Shown here: piece after piece, positions 45,301-55,022 of the stretch | Position numbering within the stretch: the first letter of the stretch is position 1 | Layout of the letters: each line of letters opens with the position of its first letter | Source: Sedimentisphaerales bacterium | GTDB lineage: Bacteria > Planctomycetota > Phycisphaerae > Sedimentisphaerales > Anaerobacaceae | Length of the DNA stretch: 64,000 bases | Assembly (NCBI GenBank): GCA_016932095.1 | Contig: JAFGDN010000032.1 | Span: 1 to 64,000, forward strand | Reading direction: 5' to 3' | The notes under the pieces: model-generated | What the model was told of the DNA's origin: nothing | The model's input: the letters and a program-made list of their open reading frames with translations, nothing else | Database searches by the model: none | Program-made: the position numbers and the translations under genes

Positions 45301-47253
45301 GGCCCCGCCGGAGGCGTCCTTGTCCACGAACCATATCGTTTGCGATTCGTAGGCACCTATGTCGGCGTAATTAGGATCGCCCACACCCTTATTGTCAACG
45401 TAACCAACATCGATCCGAGCATGACCGGTTACATCGGTCAGTTTAAAACCTCCAACCGTGGCGTCAGCCGTATCCACACAGGAGCTGTGAACCTTGACTC
45501 GCAAGCCATCATCATATGTACCGAAAACACCATCTTGGCCGAAGAGACTGTCTGCATTTACGAAAGTCGGATCGTTATCAATGTTGCCGCCGCCATCGGT
45601 ACCAAAGCTGATGTCCCATGCGGCACTGCCGCCGCATCCTTCTATGTCACAGTATCTGAAGTTGGGATCAGCGGAAGAATCATTGTATACCTCGTCTCCT
45701 GAAATCCCGGCCTCGTTGCTCCATAAGATACAATTGGTCACTTTAGGCATTGAAGGAGAATCATAGTTGTGCATTCCGCCACCGTGGTTATCCGCCTGGT
45801 TTCCACTAAAGGTACAGTTAATCACCGCTGGGGAAGACCTGTAATTGTACATCCCGCCACCGTCCGTGTAAGTGTGATTTCCACTGATGATACAGTTGAT
45901 TACTGAGGGGGAAGAATAGTCGTTATTAATTGCCCCACCATCCTCGGCCTCATTGCTGTTAAAAATGCAGTTAGTCACAGTGGGGTATGAGTCGATGTTA
46001 TGCATACCGCCTCCATACCAACCAGCGGTATTACCGGTGAAAATACAGCTTATCACGATGGGGTTCGAAGAATCGTGGTTGAGCATACCACCTCCGTCAT
46101 AATCTGCATAGTTTTCGCTGAAGGTGCAATTAGTCAGGGTAGGGTTCGAAGAATCGTGGTTCAGCATCCCACCGGCCATATTATCAGCAGTGTTTACAGT
46201 AAAGGTGCAATTGGCCAGCGTCGGGGAAGAACCGCAGTTGAACATGCCCCCGCCGCCGTAAGCATTACCCAAGGCAAAGCAATTGCTGGAATTTCCAGTG
46301 AAGATGCAATTGCTCATAGCTGGGTTGCTGAAAAAGTTGTTATATACTCCTCCACCCCGGAAAGCCGAATTATTGCTGAAGGTGCAGTTAGTCAAGCTCG
46401 GAGAGGAGTTATAGTTGTACATCCCCCCGCCATCCCCGGAAGCCGAGTTATCACTGAGTATGCAGTTTGTTATATTCGGAGATGCAGAATCAGTACAATA
46501 AATCCCGGCACCATCGTAGTCATTTTGATTGTTTGTAATCACGCAGTTGCTGATAGTGGGTGATGTAGCAGCGCAATATATCCCTCTGGCCCCACCGGTA
46601 ATTGTAAATCCTCTAAGCACAAAATTTGCATCTTCGGAACTGCTGAATGTAACACCATAACTGCTGGCTGAGTTAGCATCAATTATAGTCGCATCAATTA
46701 TATTCGGGTTATCCGGGTCAATGCTTCGTAGGGTACAGGAGACGCCGTTGGGGTCGATAGCTTCATAATATATACCATCAGAGGCCACAAGGGTGTCGCC
46801 ATTATTGGCGTTGTCGAGAGCATCCTGGATAGTGTTATGCCCGGTGCCTTGAGTTATGTTTTTCACCCTGACGACATGGACCGTGCAGGTATTGGTTCTC
46901 TGCCGGTGCAAACGGTAGCCCTCGGTAACTCTCAACCTTGCTGTGTAGGTCCCTATACTGGGGTATGTGTATAGAGTTTCACCGTCGAATGCACCATCAG
47001 GATGATAACTGGACGTTTCATAATAATCGTAAATGCCATCATCGGTCCAATCCCATTCGTATTTGATAATACCCCCTGAACCTGAAGAACCGCTTCCGTC
47101 AAGATTTACACTCGCTCCAGGGAATACAGGATCCGGGTCATCTATCAGGACCGCTTTCGGAACTGCCGGCGGTTTATAACATCCATAGCTTATTCCAGAA
47201 GCGACAAAAAGTATGGTTAAAATCAAAACAATGGTGGATAATTCTGCCTTCAT
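42358..47253 (-). CDS. Giant secreted PKD and beta-helix protein with a His/Cys (caspase-like) domain
   Basis: The 1631-residue protein has a signal peptide (IVLILTILFVASGISYG), a PKD-type domain (AVLIDDPDPVFPGASVNLDG) and two long beta-helix regions of NCTFSGN/GGGMxN turns (about 130-520 and 680-880). An interhelix segment has WFVDKDASGGANDGSSWDDA. A domain with FQCSHGGSGNFGYW (His1203) and AVFYSCHVLGQY (Cys1247) follows. It resembles the His/Cys core of clan CD-like or DUF6345-type domains. The C-terminal 200 residues look PepSY-like (AWGFKVNNSLWVYVDAFTGQFLD). A perfect AAGGAGG precedes the ATG at 47253. Enzymatic activity is unproven. Confidence 0.85.
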   Translation of the reverse strand: MKAELSTIVLILTILFVASGISYGCYKPPAVPKAVLIDDPDPVFPGASVNLDGSGSSGSGGIIKYEWDWTDDGIYDYYETSSYHPDGAFDGETLYTYPSIGTYTARLRVTEGYRLHRQRTNTCTVHVVRVKNITQGTGHNTIQDALDNANNGDTLVASDGIYYEAIDPNGVSCTLRSIDPDNPNIIDATIIDANSASSYGVTFSSSEDANFVLRGFTITGGARGIYCAATSPTISNCVITNNQNDYDGAGIYCTDSASPNITNCILSDNSASGDGGGMYNYNSSPSLTNCTFSNNSAFRGGGVYNNFFSNPAMSNCIFTGNSSNCFALGNAYGGGGMFNCGSSPTLANCTFTVNTADNMAGGMLNHDSSNPTLTNCTFSENYADYDGGGMLNHDSSNPIVISCIFTGNTAGWYGGGMHNIDSYPTVTNCIFNSNEAEDGGAINNDYSSPSVINCIISGNHTYTDGGGMYNYRSSPAVINCTFSGNQADNHGGGMHNYDSPSMPKVTNCILWSNEAGISGDEVYNDSSADPNFRYCDIEGCGGSAAWDISFGTDGGGNIDNDPTFVNADSLFGQDGVFGTYDDGLRVKVHSSCVDTADATVGGFKLTDVTGHARIDVGYVDNKGVGDPNYADIGAYESQTIWFVDKDASGGANDGSSWDDAFTDLQSALAVADGNDNAEIWVAEGTYKPTDGSDRSISFELVANVGVYGGFAGTETLRYERDWTENETKLSGDIGTVDVQSDNSYHVVKGAEGAVLDGFTITGGKANGSGDDRYGGGMFNSGCSPTVMHCFFSGNSSSNYGGSMCNRNCVCPIVMNCTFSGNSSGFGGGIANFPSCPELINCTFTGNVASLCGGGMSNTYSHEGPSDPTVTNCIFWANSAGDYDEIYNDDFTYPTVSYCDIEGCGGSTAWDPNFGTDGGGNIDSDPIFYDADSPAGEDGVFGTFDDGLRLSDLNSPCIDAADGDAAPSYDILSQPRFDINEVDNTGTGDPDYADIGAYEFTYAVDLTVTEVRIYTSTDYSDNDGDGLNDCQVHFGHKDGSGSYAYPNLYIEVDATGGCGWNIDEDTLYVTSDSDSTGIEVDFQETGINTNKYRSINPIHLSTDSNQLNLELKVLDEETLYVDSVNGPKVDRGEVATITANVASVPQYMADDGADAVENFLCGICFWPNVGEERAITSSVFPNFVKDVGNTGLSFPADFLFQCSHGGSGNFGYWHSGEGVLYKPGSGSSPTITSSDWGKDIEWAVFYSCHVLGQYRSSSPDAWITYWDDALIRGPDENNAHGILASADVLWANPTKTHMQKMCNYLKGNTKKVIDAYMDSALEVSPMQTNASALFHEDNLDDYLDNTTPDTDDPDMYYTYYAYYEEDPNAPDPNDPNSVWSAGRSATEYTPSTGIGCEVLCTIPTDQPQLARVLVHKEVLTGNALDYTASDEVDFDNTGRVRFKKHLHESGPIQLSKAQACAKADSFLAQKGGGKPVDAELVGVIQQMGVSYNALAPENTWNEYVEKAFFEYGHKVDGIRVTGGNRGDSICVGVAGNQVVSLNRHWRNIVGPIGGSLQQQVISASDALDVAVENVPRVIILPLDGGYAITEIKLFYHGLPSEEEQQYLTPAWGFKVNNSLWVYVDAFTGQFLD

Positions 47254-47270
47254 TTTATTCCTCCTTTTTA

Positions 47271-47348
47271 ACTATGACTTCACATTTACCTTCATTACTA
47301 TGACTTCACATTTACCTTTATTACTATGACTTCACATTTACCTTCATT
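47271..47348. repeat. Three tandem 26-bp repeats between two large genes
   Basis: Units 47271-47296, 47297-47322 and 47323-47348 read ACTATGACTTCACATTTACCTTCATT with one substitution in the middle unit. They fill almost the whole spacer between the TPR gene (stop 47352) and the start of the 1631-residue gene. There are no spacers, so this is not a CRISPR array. Confidence 0.85.
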
Positions 47349-47351
47349 ATT

Positions 47352-49406
47352 TTATCTCTCCTTCTCAACCTTAACTCTTTGCGACAGCCAATTGCCAGCA
47401 TATTCTGCAGCCGAGGAATCAGGATAATTGCGAATAATGCGCTCGTAAGCGGCTTTGATATGTGCATCCGCGGTATCTCTCAATATCTCATAAGAACGGC
47501 CAATCATAAACTGAGCGTGCCAGGCGTGTTGGTATCCAGGGTATTTATCAACCACCTCTTGAAAACACCGTATAGAATCTTCGTATTGACTTAGTTTTTC
47601 GAAGTAACAATCACCTGCCCAACAACATGCCTCAGGTACCAATAAAGGGTCCGGGAATTTAGTTATAACTTTTTCCCACATCTGGACGGCCTTCTCGAAA
47701 CGGTCCCTAGCTTGGACCTGCAGGCCTGCGCTTTCCTTCGAAAGTCCTTCCTTATAATATTGTTCCCCCGAGGCTAATATCGCCCTTGGCAAATCCGGAT
47801 GGTTATTAAAATCGCTAACCATTTTATCAAAGGCGGCATCGGCCCCATCATAGTCCTGCGAGTCGACAAGAGCTCCGACTTCCGCCCTTGAAAGACCTAA
47901 TTTTGCCTTACCCGCGTAAGAGCCATCGGGATAGTCTTGTATTATCTGTTGATAGATGGCCTTTGCATCTTCATATTTTCGCGCCCATTCGTATCTCCGT
48001 GCAATCGAGTGAAGGGTAGCTGGGAAATCGGGGTGTCCGGCGAAATCTCCCGCAAGGAGCTGATTAAAATCATCTTTGGCCTGGTCGTAGTTTTGCGACA
48101 GAATAAGAAAGAGGATATTAGCCCTTGCGAGACCTAATTTTGCCTTGCCTGCGTACGGACTATCAGGATAATTCTGCAGAATTCGCTCATAGACAGCCTT
48201 TTCTTCTTCGTATTTATCCGACAAACTGTATTTTTCTGCAACCCAGTAAAGCGTCTCCGGCAAGTCCGGATGGTCATTAAAATCGGCCACCAGTTTATCG
48301 AAAGATTTTTTTGCGTCGGAGTCGTCCGACCTGATACGCAACTGGACATCCGCCCTTGAAATACCTAATTTTGCTCTGTTTGCGAAAGAACTGCGCGGAT
48401 AGTTCTGTATTATCTGCTGATAGAAATTCTTCGCGTCTTCATATCTTCCCGACCATTTGTACCTTTCTGCAATCCAGTAAAGTGCATCTGGAAAATCCGG
48501 ATGGTTGGAGAAATCCTCTGTAAAGAGCTTATTTAAGGCATCTTTGGCCTGGTCGTATTTCCGCGACAGGATAAGAGAGAGGATATTGGCCCTTGCGAAA
48601 CCCAGCTTTGACCTGTCAGCCCAGTTAGGGTCATCATCAGAAACGCTTTGCGTCAATTGCTGATAGACGCTCTTTGCATCTTCATACTTATCCGCCCATT
48701 CGTACCTCCGTGCGATCCAGTAAAGCGTATCGGGCAAATCCGGATGGCCGGAGAAATCCGCGGCTAATTTATCAAAAGCTTTTTTGGCCCGAACGTTGTT
48801 TTGCGACATTATAAGAGACAGGACATTCGTCCTTGCAACACCTAATTTTGCCTTGCCCGTGTATGGGCTATCGTGGTGCCCCTTTGTCATTTGCTGATAA
48901 TAGACGGCCTTTGCGTCTTCATATTTATCCGCCCATTCGTATCTTCGGGCGACATAGTAGAGCGTTTCCGGCAAATCCGGATGACCGGAGAAATCTTTGA
49001 CCAGTTTATCGAAAGCTTCTTTGGCGCGACTATTGTTCGCCATAATAAGAGACAGAACCTCGGTCCTTGCAACACCTAATTTTGCCTTGCCAATCCAAGT
49101 ATTGTCGGGACGAGTTTTCATCATTTGCTGATAGATATCATTTGCATCATCGTATTTATCCGACAGTTCGTATTGTTGTGCGATGGAGTAAAGGGCCTCC
49201 GTAAGAGCCGGCTTTTTAGGGAAATCGGTGAGCAATCTATGCGTTTGTGCCCTGGCACGTGCGTAATTATCCTCCCTGATTAGGGAAAGGATATTTGACT
49301 TTGCTTGTTCAAGCTCAACCGACGCATCCGCAAAACATTCTCCAGCCATCCCAGAAAGCACAAAAATAAATAAAACTAACGGTATTAATTCGACTTTCCT
49401 GAACAT
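47352..49406 (-). CDS. Secreted TPR-repeat protein (YbgF/BamD-like helical repeats)
   Basis: A signal peptide (LIPLVLFIFVLSGMAGECFA) precedes about eight long TPR-type repeats of 75-80 residues. They follow a scheme such as AKLGVARTxVLSLI...AFDKLxxDFxGHPDLPETLYWIARRYEWADKYEDAK. The repeats are nearly identical at DNA level as well, which points to recent internal duplication. The last part (QEVVDKYPGYQHAWHAQFMIG) resembles outer-membrane TPR lipoproteins. It lies upstream of the 1631-residue gene on the same strand and may be co-transcribed with it. Confidence 0.85.
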   Translation of the reverse strand: MFRKVELIPLVLFIFVLSGMAGECFADASVELEQAKSNILSLIREDNYARARAQTHRLLTDFPKKPALTEALYSIAQQYELSDKYDDANDIYQQMMKTRPDNTWIGKAKLGVARTEVLSLIMANNSRAKEAFDKLVKDFSGHPDLPETLYYVARRYEWADKYEDAKAVYYQQMTKGHHDSPYTGKAKLGVARTNVLSLIMSQNNVRAKKAFDKLAADFSGHPDLPDTLYWIARRYEWADKYEDAKSVYQQLTQSVSDDDPNWADRSKLGFARANILSLILSRKYDQAKDALNKLFTEDFSNHPDFPDALYWIAERYKWSGRYEDAKNFYQQIIQNYPRSSFANRAKLGISRADVQLRIRSDDSDAKKSFDKLVADFNDHPDLPETLYWVAEKYSLSDKYEEEKAVYERILQNYPDSPYAGKAKLGLARANILFLILSQNYDQAKDDFNQLLAGDFAGHPDFPATLHSIARRYEWARKYEDAKAIYQQIIQDYPDGSYAGKAKLGLSRAEVGALVDSQDYDGADAAFDKMVSDFNNHPDLPRAILASGEQYYKEGLSKESAGLQVQARDRFEKAVQMWEKVITKFPDPLLVPEACCWAGDCYFEKLSQYEDSIRCFQEVVDKYPGYQHAWHAQFMIGRSYEILRDTADAHIKAAYERIIRNYPDSSAAEYAGNWLSQRVKVEKER

Positions 49407-50572
49407 TATTCTAACCTCATAAAGAAGTTAAATTTTTACTCAATTGTATTTTTCCTCTTGAACCGTAGCCACAGTGTAGTGAAAAGCTCCAGCCGCTGTC
49501 AAGAAAAAAACTTAAAAAATCTGAAAAAAAGTAAAAATTTTTCCTTACCTATTTTAACACTTGCACACCAAGTTATCCGCCCGCACCAGCGTTGAATCCT
49601 CCTTTGTGATTACTTCTGATAGTTTATATTTCACTCCTTTCAACAACTTAATCAACCAATCACAATCTTTATGTCACTCAAACTTTGGGATTTTTCAAAG
49701 GTAATATCTGGCAACAGGCCTAATCGTTGTAAGATTTGTGATTCAAGCTACTTACGTCTATTTGTTTTATTCAGTGGGCATATCACACCATATAATTAGA
49801 GACTTTATAGAGCATACCTTTTTGGGGGATGCGGATTTTGGAACGCCCTTTTTAGACTCCGGCGAAAAAAACGTTTTTCAGGCCATTAACGGGTTTTTTC
49901 ACATAGCCGAAGTTCCCGATTAGTGGAAGGAATTTCATTTCGAGAGAGGTGGAAAGTTTAAAGCCTCACCTTAAAAGAGCCATAAGTATTTTTACAAATG
50001 AGCGTCTTGCGATTGATGCTACCCGCACCGACATGGGTATGAAAAAACACTAACTTTGAGTTATGTCGTCAACAAACCCGTCTGCTGGGTTTCCTCCACA
50101 AAAACAACCAACCTATTTAGCTGATTAGTTGCTTTTTGGGATTCTGTCAATAAAAAACATCCATATTATATCATATATTACTGATTTTCAAACGTTCAGA
50201 AATTGGTATGAAACGTGAAAGCTCTTCTCTCCGAAAGTTGTTTCCCGAACCAACTGCTATCGCTGGCATCATACTGCTTTTTCTCGCCGTTTTGAGGACA
50301 GGTATAGGGAACAACTTATCTGTCAACGGCTCGCAAACTACCAGTAGAAATATACGAAAAACTCCTTGCACTACCCATGGGAAGACAATCGCTACGCTTT
50401 ACGCCTCGTGCTCAAACGCGTTGCGTCACCGACAGCCACATAGCAGTTGAGGAACGTCCTCCACAAACAGTATATTTGAAACCGATAGTTGACATCGGCG
50501 GGTTCACGACTTATATTTTACCCTCCAATCCTTCGAAAATAGCATTTGATGTGGCGTTTGGAAAAGAATGAG
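49407..50572. other. 1.17-kb spacer without a supported gene
   Basis: The stretch is AT-rich and divergent between the TPR gene and the Gfo/Idh/MocA gene. Short frames at 49738-49923 and 50208-50450 have no recognisable family and no good ribosome binding site. An AAACCC/GGGTTT hairpin lies at 50074-50092. It may hold the promoters of both flanking genes and decayed sequence. Confidence 0.5.
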
Positions 50573-51922
50573 ATGGAGAAGCCAAAACTACAAGCAGAGT
50601 TACCTATATCGCAGAAGAAAAACATTAATCGCCGCCAGTTTTTCAAAAGAGCCGCTGGCGCTGCTATAGGGGTAATAAGCTTTCCGTACATCGTTCCTTC
50701 ATCGGCTCTCGGACAGGCCGGCAACGTTGCGCCGAGCGAACGAATTACTATGGGCTGCATCGGCGTGGGCTGGCAGGGAACAAACAACCTCTACTCTTTC
50801 CTCGCCGAGAAAGACTGCCGAGTTATCGCTGTCTGCGATGTAGACAAAAATCATTTGCAAAACGCAGTTGATATTGTCAATAACCACTATGGGAACACCG
50901 GCTGTGCTGCATATCACGATTTTCGCCGGCTTTTGGCACGCGACGATATCGATGCGGTCGCACTCAGTTTGCCTGACCACTGGCACGCGATACCGGCGAT
51001 AGAAGCGGCGCGGGCAGGCAAGGATATTTACGGCGAAAAGCCGCTTTCACACACCTTCAATGAAGGCCGTGCAATGTGCGAGGCGGTGAAACGCTATGGC
51101 AGAATCTGGCAGACCGGCAGTTGGCAGCGGTCGCAGGCAATCTTTCGCTTTGCCTGCGAGCTTGTGCTGAACGGCCGAATCGGCCAAGTCCATCAAGTTG
51201 AAGTGGGACTACCTTCTGGCCATTCTGATTATAATGGAACCGAAGGTCAGCAACAGATTTGTTCCCCGCCAGAGAAGCTTGATTACGACTTCTGGCTTGG
51301 GCCTGCACCCTACGAGCCCTACTGTCCTGCACGGGTGCACCGGAACTGGCGATGGCACCTTGACTACGGCGGCGGTCAGCTAATGGACTGGATTGGCCAC
51401 CATCTTGACATCGCCCACTGGGGCTTGGGCTTCGACTATACAGGGCCTTATGTGATCGAGGGCCAGGGCAAATATCCGAAAGACGGTTTATGGAACGCTC
51501 CAACAGAATATCGCCTGACTGCAAAATACGCCAAAGGTGTTACAATAATTATTGCCGGAGGATATAATGATATCAGTAGCGGCATAAAGTGGATTGGCAA
51601 AGATGGATGGGTCGCGGTCAACCGTGATTACATAGATGCACACCCCCAAAAATTGCTTAGGGAAAGGTTCAAACCCGGTGATATACACCTGTTTCGTTCA
51701 CCGGGTCATCAGCGTAATTTTCTGGATTGCGTAAAGAGCCGCCGAACGACGATAGCGCCGTCTGAGGTCTCGCACCGCTCCGCCACACCGGGTCACCTCG
51801 GCCAGATTGCTATGGTGCTGGGACGCAAAATATGCTTTAATCCCAACACCGAAGAGATAATCGGTGATTCGACCGCGACGCGTATGTTAGGCGGCGCAAT
51901 GCGCAGCCCCTGGCGATTGTAA
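50573..51922 (+). CDS. Tat-exported Gfo/Idh/MocA family oxidoreductase
   Basis: A twin-arginine signal (INRRQFFKRAAGAAIGVISF) leads into a Rossmann domain (ITMGCIGVGWQGTNNLYSF, VIAVCDVDKNHL). GEKPLSHTFNEGRAMCEA contains the family EKP motif. A second alpha/beta domain follows (GQVHQVEVGLPSG, DWIGHHLDIAHWGLGFDYTGP). Such planctomycete enzymes act on sugars or inositols outside the cytoplasm, with tightly bound nicotinamide cofactor. I chose the ATG at 50573 because it places the twin arginines near residue 20. Two upstream codons are alternatives. A ThuA-type protein follows on the same strand. Confidence 0.92.
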   Translation: MEKPKLQAELPISQKKNINRRQFFKRAAGAAIGVISFPYIVPSSALGQAGNVAPSERITMGCIGVGWQGTNNLYSFLAEKDCRVIAVCDVDKNHLQNAVDIVNNHYGNTGCAAYHDFRRLLARDDIDAVALSLPDHWHAIPAIEAARAGKDIYGEKPLSHTFNEGRAMCEAVKRYGRIWQTGSWQRSQAIFRFACELVLNGRIGQVHQVEVGLPSGHSDYNGTEGQQQICSPPEKLDYDFWLGPAPYEPYCPARVHRNWRWHLDYGGGQLMDWIGHHLDIAHWGLGFDYTGPYVIEGQGKYPKDGLWNAPTEYRLTAKYAKGVTIIIAGGYNDISSGIKWIGKDGWVAVNRDYIDAHPQKLLRERFKPGDIHLFRSPGHQRNFLDCVKSRRTTIAPSEVSHRSATPGHLGQIAMVLGRKICFNPNTEEIIGDSTATRMLGGAMRSPWRL

Positions 51923-51982
51923 AAAATCAGAAAGAATATGCACAACAAAATAACAAACTCTAAAAGTCAAAAAGGGAAAATT

Positions 51983-54940
51983 ATGAATCCCTTCGTCAAA
52001 GTTTTAGCTGCCGCATTATTTATCGTCTTCTGTTTCGTTCTCATGGGGAGTCCTTGCGGACTGGTCGGACAAACCGCTGCAGCGGCCGATACTGCTCACT
52101 TGAAGGCCCTTATCGTAACTGGTCAAACTAACCCCTGGCATAAGTGGGAAATCAGCAGTCCCATTTTGAAGCAATTGCTGGAACAGACAGGTCTTTTCAA
52201 AGTTGATATTGCCACAAGCCCTCCTGGCAGCGATGGTCTGGAGAATTTCAAGCCCTCTTTTGCCGACTACAATGTGGTAGTGCTTGACTACGATGGGTAC
52301 AATAGGCCCGGCTGGTCTGAACAGACAAAGACAGCGTTTGTTGAATATGTCACGTCCGGCGGTGGCGTTGTCATCTACCATTCGTCGGATAACGCTTTTC
52401 CCGATTGGAAGCAATACAACGAAATAATTGGCCTTGGTGGCTGGGGTGGCAGAGACGAAAAAACCGGCCCTATGGTCTACTGGCGCGACGGAAAGGTCAT
52501 TCTTGATAATTCACCCGGCGCCGCCGGCGCTCACGGAACAGCTCACCCGTTTCAGGTCGTAAACCGCAGTAGCGACCACCCAATCACTAAAGATTTGCCA
52601 CAGAAATGGATGCATGCCGAAGACGAGCTTTACGGCAAGCTTCGCGGCCCTGCTAAAAACCTCACTGTCCTCGCCACCGCATACTCCAAACCTGTTGGAA
52701 AAGGCACCGGTGAGCACGAGCTTGTCCTGTTTACAGTTAATTACGGTAAGGGAAGGGTTTTTCACACAACGCTGGGACACGTTGAAAAACTTCCAGCACC
52801 TGCTGTCGAATGCGTCGGTTTTATCGTAACATTCCAGCGAGGCGCCGAATGGGCGGCAACGGGCGGAGTCACGCAGAAAGTCCCCGATGACTTCCCAACC
52901 GCAACTGAAGTTCACACACGTAAGGATTCTGTCTCGGCTTCACTTGCTTCTGCGGCTCTGCAGTTGCAGGCAGCCGATAAGCTGCTGGAGAGAATTGCCA
53001 CCTACGAATTCGGCCAGAGCCGAGAAAATCTTACTAAACTGACGGATATTATTCATCAATCGTACGATTCACCACAGCTTCTCACACAGCTCCAGAAACG
53101 ATTCCTGGAATTTCTCCGCTCGGATGCTACCCTGGCCGGCAAGCAGTTCATCTGCAAACACTTGAGTATTATTGGCACCGAAGAGGCCGTGCCCGCCCTC
53201 GCTGCGATGCTGACTCAACCGGCAACCTCGGATATGTCCCGATACGCCCTTGAGCGGATACCGGGTGCGGCAGTTAATGAGGCGCTGCGAAATGTTTTGG
53301 ACAAAACCAGCGGAAAAACAAAGATTGGGATAATCAACTCGCTGGGTGAGCGTCGTGACAAAGCAGCGGTAACGACGCTAAGTAAACTATTGAGTGACAC
53401 CGACAAGGAAGTTGCACAGGCCGCGGCAGCGTCGCTGGGTAAAATCGCAGGTCCGGCCGCCGCTGCGGAATTAGGTAAGGCTTTGAAGCAGGCCTCAGGT
53501 GTCTGGCATGCCGACCTTGGCGATGCTTACCTGACCTGTGCCTGTAATCTTGCTGCATCAGGAGATAAAAAAGCGGCAGCAGATATTTACAAAGAATTAT
53601 ATACCCCCGCCGAATCGACGCTAATTCGTTCTGCCGCACTGGCAGGTTTAGTTGCCGCAAGGCCGGAAAAGGCAGTCGAACTTGTCATCGACGCCCTTAA
53701 AGGCAACGAGCCGACGATGCAGGCCGCAGCAATTAGTCTTGTAAGACAGATACCTGGAACGCAAACTACACAAACCATAGCCGCGGAGCTGCCGAATCTT
53801 TCTGCAGCGGGGCAGGTGCAACTATTGTCAGCATTGGCCGACCGAGGCGACCCCGCTGCTTTGCCTGTGGTTGTCACTGCTGTAAAAGCTCAGGATGATG
53901 AAATTCGGATAGCAGCTTTGAAAGCACTGGCGTCACTGGGAGACGCTTCAACCGCCGCTCTGTTAGCACAGACTGCGGCAGTCACGGATGGGACTGAACG
54001 CCAGACTGCCCGCGATAGTCTCTATCGTTTGAATAGCCCAGGCGTTAATGAAACTATCGTGGAGCATATTTCAAAGGCTGACCCTAAAGTTAAAGTCGAG
54101 CTGATTCGCAGTATAGGGCAGCGCAATATACGTGAATCCTTACAAACTTTACTGAAAACTGTGCAGGACCCTAATCACAACGTAAGGCTGGAATCAATTA
54201 AAGTTTTAAGGGATATAGCAGAACCAACGCACCTGCCGAAACTTGTTGATATCCTGATAAATGCCAAAAGCGACGCCGAACTCAGAGAAGCTGGGAAAAT
54301 GGTCTCTTCCGTGGCCAGCAAATCCACCTTCGAAAACGCTGCCGCCGCAACTATCCTAAATGTGCTCGGCTCCGCCAAAGATGTCAACGTCCGATGCGTT
54401 CTGTTTGAAACTCTTGGAAGCATCGGGGATGTCAATTCTCTCGGCGTGTTGCGAACATCTTTGAAGGACGATAGTGCCGAAGTTCAGACCGCCGCCGTTC
54501 GCGCCTTGAGCGATTGGCCCAATGCCATTCCCGCTGCCGACCTGCTCAAAGTAGCGCAGACCTCCGCCAACCAGACTCATCGCGCTTTGGCGCTGCGTGG
54601 CTATGTGCGCCTCATCGGCCTTGATGGTAACCGCCCGGCCGAAAAAACTGTAAAAATGTATGGCGAGGTGATGCAACTAACCGCAAATGTGGATGAAAAG
54701 AAATTGGTTCTCTCGGCTCTGGCGAACGTAAAAGGACTCGAATCTCTAAATATGGCCGCTTTATATCTGGATGACCCGGCTTTGCAGCAGGAAGCTGCCG
54801 CTGCTGTCGTCAAAATCGCAGAGTCCACCCTCAAGAGCAATCCTGATGAAGCTGAAGCCGTCTTGGAAAAGGTGCTCGAAACTACAAAAAGTAATTCCTT
54901 GCGGGAGCGAGCGCAGGAACTGATAAACAGGATTAAATAA
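51983..54940 (+). CDS. ThuA-domain protein with long HEAT-repeat region
   Basis: The ATG at 51983 (AGGGAAAA upstream) gives a signal peptide (VKVLAAALFIVFCFVLMGS). Residues about 35-265 are a ThuA/trehalose-utilisation domain: LKALIVTGQTNPWHKW, YNVVVLDYDGYNRPGW, GGGVVIYHSSDNAFPDW, HPITKDLPQKWMHAEDELYG, VFHTTLGH. The remaining 720 residues are HEAT/PBS-lyase-like alpha repeats (ALKALASLGDASTAALL, VRLESIKVLRDIAEPTHL). ThuA proteins next to Gfo/Idh/MocA oxidoreductases are frequent in planctomycetes and are linked to sugar conversion. The HEAT region is probably a binding platform. Confidence 0.9.
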   Translation: MNPFVKVLAAALFIVFCFVLMGSPCGLVGQTAAAADTAHLKALIVTGQTNPWHKWEISSPILKQLLEQTGLFKVDIATSPPGSDGLENFKPSFADYNVVVLDYDGYNRPGWSEQTKTAFVEYVTSGGGVVIYHSSDNAFPDWKQYNEIIGLGGWGGRDEKTGPMVYWRDGKVILDNSPGAAGAHGTAHPFQVVNRSSDHPITKDLPQKWMHAEDELYGKLRGPAKNLTVLATAYSKPVGKGTGEHELVLFTVNYGKGRVFHTTLGHVEKLPAPAVECVGFIVTFQRGAEWAATGGVTQKVPDDFPTATEVHTRKDSVSASLASAALQLQAADKLLERIATYEFGQSRENLTKLTDIIHQSYDSPQLLTQLQKRFLEFLRSDATLAGKQFICKHLSIIGTEEAVPALAAMLTQPATSDMSRYALERIPGAAVNEALRNVLDKTSGKTKIGIINSLGERRDKAAVTTLSKLLSDTDKEVAQAAAASLGKIAGPAAAAELGKALKQASGVWHADLGDAYLTCACNLAASGDKKAAADIYKELYTPAESTLIRSAALAGLVAARPEKAVELVIDALKGNEPTMQAAAISLVRQIPGTQTTQTIAAELPNLSAAGQVQLLSALADRGDPAALPVVVTAVKAQDDEIRIAALKALASLGDASTAALLAQTAAVTDGTERQTARDSLYRLNSPGVNETIVEHISKADPKVKVELIRSIGQRNIRESLQTLLKTVQDPNHNVRLESIKVLRDIAEPTHLPKLVDILINAKSDAELREAGKMVSSVASKSTFENAAAATILNVLGSAKDVNVRCVLFETLGSIGDVNSLGVLRTSLKDDSAEVQTAAVRALSDWPNAIPAADLLKVAQTSANQTHRALALRGYVRLIGLDGNRPAEKTVKMYGEVMQLTANVDEKKLVLSALANVKGLESLNMAALYLDDPALQQEAAAAVVKIAESTLKSNPDEAEAVLEKVLETTKSNSLRERAQELINRIK

Positions 54941-55022
54941 TTTCAAGAAACAGAAAACTATCAGTTTGTTAGCTCTGCCACAGACAAATTCATGGACTGG
55001 ACAGGGACATAATGACAACAAC

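Noticed and set aside
47271-47348. Possible CRISPR array
   Set aside because: The three 26-bp units are contiguous with no spacers, and no cas gene is in the window.
50208-50450. 80-residue gene before the Gfo/Idh/MocA gene
   Set aside because: It has a hydrophobic stretch but no ribosome binding site and no similarity to a known family. The C-terminal half looks like random sequence.
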